27,024 nt of DNA from an uncultured Rivibacter sp. (GTDB lineage Bacteria > Pseudomonadota > Gammaproteobacteria > Burkholderiales > Burkholderiaceae), in NCBI GenBank assembly GCA_946480925.1, contig CAMLLU010000075.1, forward strand, positions 1 through 27,024. Reading direction: 5' to 3'. A program made the position numbers and the translations under genes. A model generated the notes under the pieces. It was not told where the DNA came from. It did no database searches and worked only from the letters and a program-made list of their open reading frames with translations. Within the stretch, counting starts at the first letter, position 1. Every line of letters starts with the position of its first letter. Below, piece by piece: positions 1 through 8,659 of the stretch.

Positions 1-1028
1 AAGGCGCGCGAGATGATCCCCAAGGCGCTGATCGAGATGGACCAGCGCCTGGGGGACTGCTGGCGGGCAACATCAAGGCCGCCACGCAGGTCACGCACAC
101 CATCCATACCGGCACGGCCGCACCGCAGGTCGCCAGGCTCAAGCACGAGCCGGGCAAGCCCGCGGCGCACAACCCCGAGCCGCCGGAGCCGGACAACACG
201 CGGCGCGTGGCCGAGCGGCGTGTCGTGGCGCTGGCGGGCAAGCGCGAGTACGGCATCGTGGACAAGAGCGGGCGGCCGGTGGGTGCCAAGCCCTACCAGC
301 CGGGGGTGACGAAGATGGAGCATTCACCACTGGAAGCGGACGATTGGATTCCGAGGAAGCCACTCGTTAAAGAAGGCTGGCCTGATCTCGCCAAAGAGTG
401 GCAACTTGGCCGGTTCGCGACGGACTACAACACCTTCTCCAGCATCCGGCCGGCTTCATTGCCGGCAGGTAGCAATACAACGCTCAAGAGGGTGGTCAGC
501 CACGATGCGGACGCTGCGGTGAATGGTGGCGCGTTCTGGAACCGCGAGTTGCCGATTGACGGTGAAGACCTTCGCGCGGGTTCGGCAGTGAAGGAGGACT
601 GGAACAAGAACGGGCAGTTCGTCGAGTTGCAGGTGCCACCCAAGGGCGATCCAGTATGGAAGGAACTGCACGCCCTTCAGGAGAGAGCCGCGGGCGGACC
701 GGTCCCCTACAAGGAAGAGCTGAAGTTCTGGGAAGGGCCGGCATCCTCTCAAATCTACAAGGTCAAGGAGGGAGGAAAGGTGATCGATGATCAGTGGTAC
801 TTGGCTGGTGGAAAACCGCAGCAGTTCTTCGACAGGGAACAAATGAAGTTGCTGCAGGGGCACGGCTTCATCACGGAACGCAAGGCGACTGGATTCAAAG
901 ACTATGACCCGGAAGTCCTGAATGCGAATGGCAGTAGGGGCAACATCGTGCCCAAGGACGGGCCGTTCCTCCAAATAGTGCCGCTAGACGAGGCTGTGCC
1001 TCAGCCCGCCAAGGCAACTCCCAAGTGA
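1..1028 (+). CDS. 3' part of a putative T6SS/polymorphic toxin (apparently frameshifted)
   Basis: The gene enters from the left edge. Coding-like sequence (AREMIPKALIEMDQRLG) is read in frame 1 up to about base 54. It then continues in frame 3 (LLAGNIKAATQVTHT) through to the TGA at 1026-1028. One base seems to be missing at or beside the GGGGG run at 51-55, so this is either a real frameshift or a sequencing error. A Pro/Lys-rich linker (about 130-195) separates an N-terminal segment from a C-terminal domain of roughly 220 residues. That domain has a basic LKRVVS start, a GGAFWNRELP segment, AVKEDWNKNGQFVE and YLAGGKPQQFF. This layout is like toxin domains at the ends of Rhs/T6SS effectors, but I cannot name the activity. 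Immunity-like genes follow 7 bp downstream, which supports a toxin role. Without the frameshift correction, the intact frame could start only at a GTG near 207. Confidence 0.55.
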   Translation, partial: GARDDPQGADRDGPAPGGLLAGNIKAATQVTHTIHTGTAAPQVARLKHEPGKPAAHNPEPPEPDNTRRVAERRVVALAGKREYGIVDKSGRPVGAKPYQPGVTKMEHSPLEADDWIPRKPLVKEGWPDLAKEWQLGRFATDYNTFSSIRPASLPAGSNTTLKRVVSHDADAAVNGGAFWNRELPIDGEDLRAGSAVKEDWNKNGQFVELQVPPKGDPVWKELHALQERAAGGPVPYKEELKFWEGPASSQIYKVKEGGKVIDDQWYLAGGKPQQFFDREQMKLLQGHGFITERKATGFKDYDPEVLNANGSRGNIVPKDGPFLQIVPLDEAVPQPAKATPK

Positions 1029-1035
1029 GCACCAC

Positions 1036-1806
1036 ATGCTGACCGACCAAAAAGCGAACGAGATCATCGCGAAGCAACTCGACCATGCCAATGCTCGGAG
1101 AAACGACGCGACTTTGGTCCGCACCGACGAGCCCGCCTTGCGCAAGGCATGGTTGAAAAAGACCTTCGCCTCCTTCGACTATCACGAGCACATGCTCGCA
1201 GTCCACGAATACTGGCTGCGCCTGATCAAGGCAGCGCTTACGCGGGCCGAAGGCGCCCCTACTGCATCGCAACCATCCCCATGGCTGCGGAACACGGCTG
1301 TTCCGAATCTCGAAAAGTGCGACAAGCCGGGGCAATTGGCGCGAGAAAAATGGAGACCGGGAAAACAGGCTGGGTGGGCCCGCGACATCCTTGACTATGA
1401 CCGTGATTCCGGTCTCGACTTACCGGCAATGTGGGATTGGCTAACTGAGGCCGAAAGCCTACGCATCTTTCCGTTGTGGGGATATATGTCCCAGTTGGCG
1501 ACCAACATTCGCCGCACAGCAGACGACACATGGAACCGCACAAATGACGACATCCTGCTAGACGAGCAGTACACCGGCCCTATCGACTGGCCTGCCAACT
1601 GGCGCGACGACGTAGCCGATCTTGCGGATGGCGCAGCGCAGCGCCTGCGCTGCGAAGCCGGCCACCCCTGCCCACGCGAAGGCTGGTGGTTCACCCCTGC
1701 CAAGGCCGGCAGCCGCCGTCACTTCCGGCAGGGCGAAGTGATGCCCGCCTTCAGCACCGACTTCGGCTCCACCATATGGCAATGGGATGAACGCCAAGGC
1801 GAGTGA
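1036..1806 (+). CDS. Putative T6SS immunity protein (Imm71/Imm72-like), copy 1
   Basis: This is a 256-residue soluble protein with no signal peptide and no membrane segment. It starts 7 bp after the toxin stop, so the two are probably co-transcribed. It has an N-terminal helical segment (ALRKAWLKKTFASFDYHEH, about 45-63), a Trp-rich middle, and a distinctive C-terminal block at about 212-251 with CPREGWWFTP, an RRHF..GEVMP motif and a final TIWQWD. The C-terminal block resembles my memory of the Imm71/Imm72 immunity families found beside T6SS effectors in Burkholderiales, but I could not test this. A paralogue follows directly, and the last 80 residues of the two are highly similar. I infer that it binds and neutralises the upstream toxin in the cytoplasm of the producing cell. 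The function is inferred from context; the gene itself is clear. Confidence 0.7.
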   Translation: MLTDQKANEIIAKQLDHANARRNDATLVRTDEPALRKAWLKKTFASFDYHEHMLAVHEYWLRLIKAALTRAEGAPTASQPSPWLRNTAVPNLEKCDKPGQLAREKWRPGKQAGWARDILDYDRDSGLDLPAMWDWLTEAESLRIFPLWGYMSQLATNIRRTADDTWNRTNDDILLDEQYTGPIDWPANWRDDVADLADGAAQRLRCEAGHPCPREGWWFTPAKAGSRRHFRQGEVMPAFSTDFGSTIWQWDERQGE

Positions 1807-1828
1807 ACTCTTCGACTCGGAATCGAGA

Positions 1829-2519
1829 ATGAACGCCCCGCTCGACGAAAAAGCGCTGCGCAAGGCGTGGCTCAAGCGCAAGTTCGCCTCCTGGGAATAT
1901 CACGAGGAGCTGCTGAAGCTGCACGACGAATACCTGTCGGCGTTGCACCGGCACTGGTGCCCGGGACGATATCCAGAAGCAGTACCCGGGGGACTACAAG
2001 GCCATGCAATCGCCGGTCTTTTTCAACTTTGACCGCGTTCCCAAGCCTGGAGAGACTTCATCTTCGCAATGGAAGACGGGAGGGACCGTTGGCTGGGCTG
2101 ATGCCATTGCCTACAACTTCAACCGCGGCATGGACTTCGCGGGTGTTGATGAATACGCAGGCATGTCGGATGAGTTGCGGGAGCATCTCAACAAGCTGGT
2201 TGCGTTGATACTTCGGCGGTGCCAGAACATCAAGTACACCGTCGACGATCGCTGGCTCTACAAGGGCTCCGACGATTCCCTGCTTGATGAAAGCTACACC
2301 GGCGCCATCGACTGGCCAACCAATTGGCGCGACGACGTAGCAGACCTTGCCGGTACCGCTCCGCGCCTGAGCATCAAAGCCGGCCAACCCTGCCCGCGCG
2401 AAGGCTGGTGGTTCACGCCGGCCAAGGCCAACAGCCGCCGCCACTTCCAACAAGGCGAAGTGATGCCCACCTTCAGCACCGACTACGGCACCACCATCTG
2501 GCAATGGGACGACAGGTAA
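1829..2519 (+). pseudogene. Second immunity paralogue, frameshifted
   Basis: This is a tandem duplicate of the preceding gene. The N-terminal part is read in frame 2 from ATG 1829 (or ATG 1787, which overlaps the end of copy 1). It matches copy 1 at ALRKAWLKRKFASWEYHEE. At about 1943-1955 the reading frame must change. After LSALHR the coding sense resumes in frame 3 with TGARDDIQKQYPGDYKAM and continues to the TAA at 2517-2519. The change needs one extra base, or two missing bases, relative to an intact gene. The C-terminal third repeats the CPREGWWFTP, RRHF and TIWQWDD signature of copy 1. It may be a decaying member of an immunity array or an assembly error. If intact it would encode about 230 residues. 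The sequence cannot tell whether it confers immunity. Confidence 0.65.
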
Positions 2520-2582
2520 TGCGCGACATGAGCCGCAAGGCCAGTGGCACCACTGCTGCCGCAATGAGTTCCAACGTCTCGA

Positions 2583-2607
2583 CCCGCCGCACGTTTCGTG
2601 CGGCGGG
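2583..2607. terminator. Strong hairpin between convergent genes
   Basis: A perfect 11-bp stem (CCCGCCGCACG, three-base TTT loop, then its complement) lies 63 bp after the second immunity gene and 93 bp beyond the stop of the convergent lipoprotein gene. The downstream tail is pyrimidine-rich (CCTTCATT) rather than a clean U-run. It probably terminates the toxin/immunity transcript and may act in both directions. Confidence 0.65.
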
Positions 2608-2700
2608 CCTTCATTCACGCCTCCCTCGGACCACCTTCGGGCAGTGTCAAGACACACACCTGACCAAGCAGAGGCGGCCTCACGCCTCATCGGGCGAGGT

Positions 2701-3084
2701 TCAGACGCAGCTGACCGTGACCACGTGGTTGTGCTGAAAGTCGGTCGTCGACGTGGCCGAGACCATCTGGCCCGCCTTGAGCGCCTGAAGTTGCGCGACG
2801 GTCAGCGTGACGAGGTGATCGTGGCCCGAGCTGCCCTGGATGCTGTAGGTCTTGTCGGTGCTCGAGTCCAGGTCCGCGGCGGGGATCGACAGCACGTGGC
2901 CGTGGTTGCCCGCAATGGCGGTGCCATTGGCCCCGCAGGTCTTCGACGGCGTCGTGCCGCCGCCGGTATTCGTGGCCGGCGCGGCGTCGTCATCGCCGCC
3001 GCCGCAGGCCTGCAACAGCAGCAGGATGGTTCCGCCAGCGGCTGCGCCGAGAAATCCCTTGCGGGTCATCATGGTCTTGCTCAT
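2701..3084 (-). CDS. Small lipoprotein with three HxH motifs
   Basis: The protein has 127 residues if it starts at ATG 3084, which has a GGAG Shine-Dalgarno sequence at a good distance. ATG 3111 is an in-frame alternative that adds nine residues. A signal peptide (TRKGFLGAAAGGTILLLLQAC) ends in a lipobox with Cys27, followed by the CGGGDDD tether usual for Burkholderiales lipoproteins. The mature part has three His-x-His motifs (61/63, 88/90 and 118/120) and two further cysteines (50 and 126). This suggests metal binding, with copper or zinc as candidates, or a disulfide-stabilised fold. It lies 142 bp downstream of trxB on the same strand, at the end of a redox gene cluster. I do not recognise a named family and no enzymatic motif is visible. 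Attachment to a membrane is well supported; the role is not. Confidence 0.75.
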   Translation of the reverse strand: MSKTMMTRKGFLGAAAGGTILLLLQACGGGDDDAAPATNTGGGTTPSKTCGANGTAIAGNHGHVLSIPAADLDSSTDKTYSIQGSSGHDHLVTLTVAQLQALKAGQMVSATSTTDFQHNHVVTVSCV

Positions 3085-3226
3085 CGTCTTCTCCAGATCG
3101 TGGGTGTTCATCTGCGGTGAGCCGGGCCCACCTCGTTGAACAGCCCGGCTGGGGAGTCGGGCCGTTCTGTCGGTGAGTGCCGCGCACGGCGCAAAAGGTT
3201 GTGCAGACGGTGGTGCGGACGACCGG

Positions 3227-4279
<1,053 letters not shown>

Positions 4280-6157
4280 TCAAAGGCCGACGCGTTGCAG
4301 GCGCGCGTCGAAGTCCTTCGCCGGCATGAAGCCGATGACGCGCAGCTTCGGGTCGGCTTCACGCCCTTGCGCGTCGAGGAAGATGATTCCCGGCGGCCCG
4401 AACAGGCCGAAGCGCTTGAGCAGCGCACGCGACTCGGCGTTGTCGGCCGTCACGTCGGCCTGCAGCAGCAGCGCTCGCTGCAGGCGTGCCTGCACGGCCG
4501 GCTCCGAGAAGGTGAGGTGCTCCATCTCCTTGCACGAGACGCACCAGTCGGCGTAGTAGTCCACCATCACCGTGCGGCCGTTGGCCTGCTGCAGCGCCTG
4601 CTGCAACTCGGCTTCGCTGCGCACGCGCTTGAAGACCGGCCCTGCCGCGGCCCGGGCCGCCGCGACGGGCAGGCCTTGCGACGACAGGTGCGACAGCGGC
4701 TGCGTGATGCTGCTGCCGCCCGAGAAGGCGCCGATGCACAGCACCGCGCCCCACAGCAGCAGCGGCAGCGCCAGTGCGCGGGTGAGCGCATGCGGCTGGC
4801 GGCCCACCGGCCAGCCCAGCAGCGTGGCCCCCACCACCACGCCAGCGCCGAGGATGAGCATCGTCGCGGCCTGCGGCAGCACCGGCGAGACCAGCCACAG
4901 CGCGGTGGCCAGCAGCAGCACGCCGAACAGCATCTTCACGCGCTCCATCCATGCACCGGCACGCGGCAGCAGGCGGCCCGCCGACAGGCCGAGCAGCAGC
5001 AGCGGCACGCTCATGCCGCAGGCCAGCGCGAACAGCGCGGCACCGCCCAGCACCAGGTCGCGGGTCTGGCTGATGTAGACCAGCACGCCGGCCAGCGGGG
5101 CGGCCACGCAGGGGCCCACCAGCAGCGCCGACAGCGCGCCCATCACGAACACGCCCAGGTGCTTGCCGCCCGGCATGCGGTTCTGCCCCGCGGCCAGCCG
5201 CTGCTGGATGAAGCCGGGCATCTGGAACTCCCACACGCCGAACATCGACAGCGACAGGCCCGCGAGCAGCAGCGCGAAGGCCCCCAGCACCCACGGGTTC
5301 TGCAGTGCGCCGGCCAGGCCCTGGCCCAGCCAGCCCGCCAGCATGCCCATGGCGGTGTAGACCAGCGCCATGCCCAGCGAATAAGCCACCGCCAGCGTGA
5401 AGCCGCGGCTGCGCGAGACCGGCTGCGACTGGCCCACGATGATGGACGAGAGGATGGGCAGCATCGGCAGTACGCAAGGCGTGAACGACAGCAGCAGGCC
5501 GAACACGACGAACACGCCCATCACGGTGAGCACGCTGCCCGACGCCAATGCGCCGGCAATGCGGTCGGACTCGGCAGCTGCCGCATCGGGCGCGGCCGGT
5601 GCCGTTACGGCGGGCGCTGCTTCGCCAGGTGCCGAAGCAGCCACTGCCGCAGCGGAAGCAACGCCCGCAGTGGCACTGGCATCGGCATCGGCATCGGCCG
5701 ATGCCAGGCTCGCCTTCAGCACGCCACCTTCGAGCTGCCAACGCACCTTGGCATGCTGCGGCGGGTAGCACAGGCCCTCGTCGGCGCAGCCCTGGTAGGT
5801 CAGGTCCCACGTGCCCTCACCGGCCGGCGCGGGCATCGCGATGCGCACCTCGTGCTCCCACACCGAGACCTGCTCGCCGAGGGCCTTGTCGAAGGTGTCC
5901 CGGCCGGGCGGCAGCACGGCCGCCACCGGCTGGCCTGCCGCGTCCTGCAGCTGCAGGCGCTGGCGGTACAGGTGGTAGTGCGGCGCCACTTCGAACAGCA
6001 GCGTCGCGGCGCCCGAGGCGTCTTGCGACACGCTGGCCTTGAAGGCCTCGGCAGGGTCGAGGAAATCGGCCGCGATGGCCTGGGCGGCAGCGCCGCTGAG
6101 CAGCCAAACGGCCAGGGCCAGCAGCAGGCGCCGCCAGGAATGCAGGAACAGGTTCAT
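4280..6157 (-). CDS. dsbD: Thiol:disulfide interchange protein DsbD
   Basis: This 625-residue inner-membrane protein carries electrons from cytoplasmic thioredoxin to periplasmic thiol proteins. All six catalytic cysteines are present. Cys124 and Cys130 are in the N-terminal periplasmic domain. Cys228 and Cys350 are in the membrane domain, and their 122-residue spacing equals that of E. coli Cys163/Cys285. Cys539 and Cys542 form the CVSC of the C-terminal thioredoxin-like domain (YYADWCVSCKEME). A signal peptide covers residues 1-30. An Ala/Asp-rich linker (about 153-195) separates the N-domain from eight hydrophobic segments. I chose ATG 6157 because it precedes the signal peptide and overlaps the apbE stop as ATGA, which implies coupled translation. 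The same frame stays open further upstream, but that stretch lies inside apbE and is not coding. Likely clients are the TlpA-like protein and cytochrome-maturation thiols. Confidence 0.95.
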   Translation of the reverse strand: MNLFLHSWRRLLLALAVWLLSGAAAQAIAADFLDPAEAFKASVSQDASGAATLLFEVAPHYHLYRQRLQLQDAAGQPVAAVLPPGRDTFDKALGEQVSVWEHEVRIAMPAPAGEGTWDLTYQGCADEGLCYPPQHAKVRWQLEGGVLKASLASADADADASATAGVASAAAVAASAPGEAAPAVTAPAAPDAAAAESDRIAGALASGSVLTVMGVFVVFGLLLSFTPCVLPMLPILSSIIVGQSQPVSRSRGFTLAVAYSLGMALVYTAMGMLAGWLGQGLAGALQNPWVLGAFALLLAGLSLSMFGVWEFQMPGFIQQRLAAGQNRMPGGKHLGVFVMGALSALLVGPCVAAPLAGVLVYISQTRDLVLGGAALFALACGMSVPLLLLGLSAGRLLPRAGAWMERVKMLFGVLLLATALWLVSPVLPQAATMLILGAGVVVGATLLGWPVGRQPHALTRALALPLLLWGAVLCIGAFSGGSSITQPLSHLSSQGLPVAAARAAAGPVFKRVRSEAELQQALQQANGRTVMVDYYADWCVSCKEMEHLTFSEPAVQARLQRALLLQADVTADNAESRALLKRFGLFGPPGIIFLDAQGREADPKLRVIGFMPAKDFDARLQRVGL

Positions 6158-7104
6158 GGTGTGGGAAGGGTGTTGAAGTTCTGGTGATGCGCCTGTCCGC
6201 GGCAGTCCACCGCGAGATAGGCCTGGCCCTGTTCGGCCAGGAAGGCGAGGCCGCGTTCTTCGAACAGCATCGCGATCGTGCAGAGCGCGCCCGCGGCGCT
6301 GCACAGCGGCGCGGCCACGCTGACCGATTGCCAATGCCGCACCGGATGGCCGGTGCGCGGGTTCAGCACGTGGCAGTAGCACTGTCCGTCGAGCTCGAAG
6401 AAGCGTTCGTAGTCGCCGCTGGTGGCCAGCGCGCCCTGCGAGATGGGCAGGTCGGCCAGCACGGCCTGCGGCCGGCGCGGGTGCTGCACGCCCAGCAGCC
6501 AGGGCTGGCCGTCGGGCCTGGGGCCAAGCACGCGGATGTCGCCGCCCAGGTTGACGTAGCCGTGCGCGATGCCGTGCTCCAGCAGCAGCGCGGCCGCGCG
6601 ATCGGCCGCGTATTCCTTGCCGAAGCCCCCGAAGTCGAGCTGCATGCCCGCACGCGGCAGCCGCACGCAGCCCTCGCCGCGCTCGACGAGGCGCCAGTCC
6701 ACCAGCGCCAGCAGTGCCTCGAGCTGCGCCTCGTCTGGCAGCGCGGGCTGCCTGAAGTTCCAGGCCTGCCGCAGCACGCCGGAGCTGATGTCGAACAGGC
6801 CTTCGCTGAGCTGGTACAGGCGCTCGGCATAGTCGAGCAGCTGTGCGGTTTCAGCGTCGAGGGCCACGGGTTCGGCAGCGCCCGCGCCGGCGTTGATGCG
6901 CGAGACCATGCTGTCGGCGCGGTAGCGCGAGTACTTGGCCTCGATGCGCCGCACCTCGGCCATGGCCGCTTCGGCCGCCGCCCTGCGCTGCGCATGCTCG
7001 CGGGCATCGCCTGCCAGATGCAGCACGCAGGGGCAGGCCATGGCTTCGAACTCGAAGCTCTCCTGCTCGAAGCTTTCCTGCGCCATCGGTGGGCCGGGCG
7101 GCAT
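6154..7104 (-). CDS. apbE: FAD:protein FMN transferase (ApbE family)
   Basis: ApbE covalently attaches FMN from FAD to a Thr/Ser of extracytoplasmic flavoproteins. The 316-residue product shows the family motifs in order: YSRYRADSMVSRIN (58-71), DFGGFGKEYAADR (157-169), VNLGGDIRVLG (184-194), ATSGDYERFF (227-236) and HVLNPRTGHPV (245-255). Two features are unusual. The C-terminal metal-binding segment, normally ADAxxT, reads AGALCT (271-276), so the usual Asp is Gly. Also, no signal peptide is visible; the start reads MPPGPPMAQESFEQE and then AMACPCVLHL. ATG 7086 is a second possible start. The gene lies 17 bp after the DUF3570 gene and overlaps dsbD by ATGA. ApbE with DUF3570, DUF4266 and a TlpA-like protein is, as I recall, a recurring neighbourhood. 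No canonical flavinylation motif (SGAT/TGAT type) was seen in the nearby proteins. Confidence 0.88.
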   Translation of the reverse strand: MPPGPPMAQESFEQESFEFEAMACPCVLHLAGDAREHAQRRAAAEAAMAEVRRIEAKYSRYRADSMVSRINAGAGAAEPVALDAETAQLLDYAERLYQLSEGLFDISSGVLRQAWNFRQPALPDEAQLEALLALVDWRLVERGEGCVRLPRAGMQLDFGGFGKEYAADRAAALLLEHGIAHGYVNLGGDIRVLGPRPDGQPWLLGVQHPRRPQAVLADLPISQGALATSGDYERFFELDGQCYCHVLNPRTGHPVRHWQSVSVAAPLCSAAGALCTIAMLFEERGLAFLAEQGQAYLAVDCRGQAHHQNFNTLPTP

Positions 7105-7121
7105 GGTCGTGTGCACGGTGC

Positions 7122-8285
7122 TCAGAAACGGTAGCTCGCGCCCAGCTGGATCCAGCGGGCCGAGAACGGGGCAAGCCCCGTGGAGCCGTCGCCGCCCAGG
7201 CGCCAGCTGCCGCGCTGCTCGTAGCGTTCGAGCTTCAGGTCCAGCGCCCAGGCCTTGTCGAGCTTCAGGTCGAAGCGCACCGAGGCACTGAAGGCCCCGA
7301 AGCCCGAGAGGCGCTGGTCGGCGCTGGCCACCGTGCCGGGCGTCCACCCCGGAGGGAAGGGCTCGCCGAGCGTCGCGTCGTACACCGGGTCGAAGTAGAA
7401 GCGCGCGGCTCGCTGGCTGTAGTAGCGCAGCCCCGGCGTCACCTGGAAGCGCTCGCCCACCGGCTGCGCCCACTCGACATCCACCGTGTGCGCGCGGACG
7501 CCGAAGCTGTCGGCGTAGTAGCGGTAGCCGCTGCGCACGGTGGCACCGTAGGCCTCGATGTGGTGGTTCCAGCGCGCCGCGGCGGCCAGCTGGTTGCGGT
7601 GGTCGGGCCGGTGGTCTGGGAACTTGTACGGGTCGTCGTAGAAACCGGTGCCGCGGCTGAGCGTGAGGCTGCCCTGCACGACGTCGCGCGTGCTCAGGTT
7701 CTGCGTGACGCCCGCCGTGAGTGCCACGGTGCGCCGGCGCTCGTCGAGCGTGGGGTTGCCGGTGGCGCCGATGCGGTCGTGCGTGTAGGCCGCGGCGAAG
7801 CTCACGGTGCGGTTGTTGTCGTCGCTCGAGAAGCTCGCGCCGCCCGACACCGCTCGCGAGTGGAAGTCGTTCTCGTCCGAGACTGCCGCGCCCACGTGCC
7901 AGCTGTGGCGGTCGGCATAGTGCGTGAGCCGCACGTCGCCGGCACTGCGCTCCTCGGTCTGCCGCGACGCGCTCGAAATGGCCGTGTGATAGCGCGGCGA
8001 GGCACCCGAAACGCTGTCGTAGACGGCCGACGCTTCGAGCGACCACTCGCCCTGGATCGGCAGCAGCAGGTAGGCCGAGGGCGCCTTCACGTGGGTGCGC
8101 TTGAGGCCGGGCTGGCGGTCCTGGTAGTCGAGCAGCTTCACCGAGGCCACACCCTGCTCGGGCGCGGTCTCGGCGTGGGCGGGCACCGCCAGCGGCAGCA
8201 CGCCGGGCAGCAGCAACGCAGCGGTGAGCAGGCTGCGGTCGGCACGCTGCGCCGTGGAAGAGACGTGAACCTCAGTTGCAGCCAC
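7122..8285 (-). CDS. DUF3570 domain-containing outer-membrane protein
   Basis: The 387-residue protein has a late-starting signal peptide (hydrophobic core 18-36, AHA cleavage site at 36-38). After it come alternating amphipathic segments rich in Tyr, Arg and Asp, ending in GASYRF with a terminal Phe. That is the usual signature of an outer-membrane beta-barrel. The overall pattern and its neighbours (DUF4266 before, ApbE after) match the DUF3570 family. Its start overlaps the end of the DUF4266 gene by 14 bp, so translation is probably coupled. I infer that it is the outer-membrane partner of a flavin- or thiol-dependent redox system; its substrate is unknown. No FMN-attachment motif is evident. 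Confidence 0.85.
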   Translation of the reverse strand: MAATEVHVSSTAQRADRSLLTAALLLPGVLPLAVPAHAETAPEQGVASVKLLDYQDRQPGLKRTHVKAPSAYLLLPIQGEWSLEASAVYDSVSGASPRYHTAISSASRQTEERSAGDVRLTHYADRHSWHVGAAVSDENDFHSRAVSGGASFSSDDNNRTVSFAAAYTHDRIGATGNPTLDERRRTVALTAGVTQNLSTRDVVQGSLTLSRGTGFYDDPYKFPDHRPDHRNQLAAAARWNHHIEAYGATVRSGYRYYADSFGVRAHTVDVEWAQPVGERFQVTPGLRYYSQRAARFYFDPVYDATLGEPFPPGWTPGTVASADQRLSGFGAFSASVRFDLKLDKAWALDLKLERYEQRGSWRLGGDGSTGLAPFSARWIQLGASYRF

Positions 8286-8505
8286 AACCGCCTCCGCCGA
8301 CGCCGGAGCCGCCCGAAGCGTTCTCCTTGCTCATGAAGATGTGCTGGTCGAAGCGCTCCTGCAGCGGGTCGCCGTCCAGGCGCATTTCGGGCTTGGCCAG
8401 CAGGCCACGCTCCCAGGGTTGCGGCGGCTGCATCTGGCCGCAGGCCGCCAGGCCCGCGGTGAGCGCAAGAAGCGCGAGTAGTGAAAGTCGACGCAAGATG
8501 GTCAT
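8272..8505 (-). CDS. DUF4266 lipoprotein with C-terminal GGGGCGCN
   Basis: This 77-residue protein has a signal peptide ending in the lipobox LAAC (Cys22). The short mature part is QMQPPQPWERGLLAKPEM, then a Gly-rich tail, ending GGGGCGCN at 70-77. The PWERG..A.P.M pattern and the terminal CGC match my memory of DUF4266. Only about 55 residues remain after cleavage, so it is a lipid-anchored tail rather than a folded enzyme. The two terminal cysteines (74, 76) could bind metal, form a redox centre or be a modification site. Its 3' end overlaps the DUF3570 gene, and a repeat pair fills the gap upstream. The start codon abuts one copy of that repeat and no clear ribosome-binding site is visible. 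Confidence 0.8.
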   Translation of the reverse strand: MTILRRLSLLALLALTAGLAACGQMQPPQPWERGLLAKPEMRLDGDPLQERFDQHIFMSKENASGGSGVGGGGCGCN

Positions 8506-8641
8506 GACGACACCCCGCTCGCCGAGTACGGCGATCGCCCCTCCGAGAGGGTCAGGCCTTGCTTGGGGCGGCCCGGCGCGGCGGCCCGTGGGGATGACGA
8601 CACCCCACTCGTCGAGTACGGCGATCGACCCTCCGCGAGGG
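8504..8641. repeat. Pair of 48-bp direct repeats with internal hairpins (REP-like)
   Basis: Two copies of a 48-bp unit (8504-8551 and 8594-8641) are spaced exactly 90 bp apart and match at 44 of 48 positions. Each unit contains a GCCG/CGGC-type or related small inverted repeat. Each ends in a hairpin, CCCTC-CGA-GAGGG in copy 1 and ACCCTC-CGC-GAGGGT in copy 2. The segment between the copies is a G/C-rich run with further self-complementarity. The pair fills the only sizeable gap inside the redox cluster, between the TlpA-like gene and the DUF4266 gene. It could attenuate or punctuate the transcript. Confidence 0.75.
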
Positions 8642-8659
8642 TTGTTGACACTGGATGTC

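Noticed and set aside
3112..3226. Hairpin AGCCGGGC/GCCCGGCT between trxB and the lipoprotein as a terminator
   Set aside because: Eight-pair stem with a 15-base loop and no U-run; it may only be GC-rich coincidence.
7089..8336. 415-codon + strand frame opposite the DUF3570 gene
   Set aside because: No recognisable pattern; the opposite strand encodes a signal peptide and a barrel ending in Phe.
8504..8641. Possible CRISPR array
   Set aside because: Only two repeat units, 48 bp long with a single 42-bp spacer, and no cas genes nearby.
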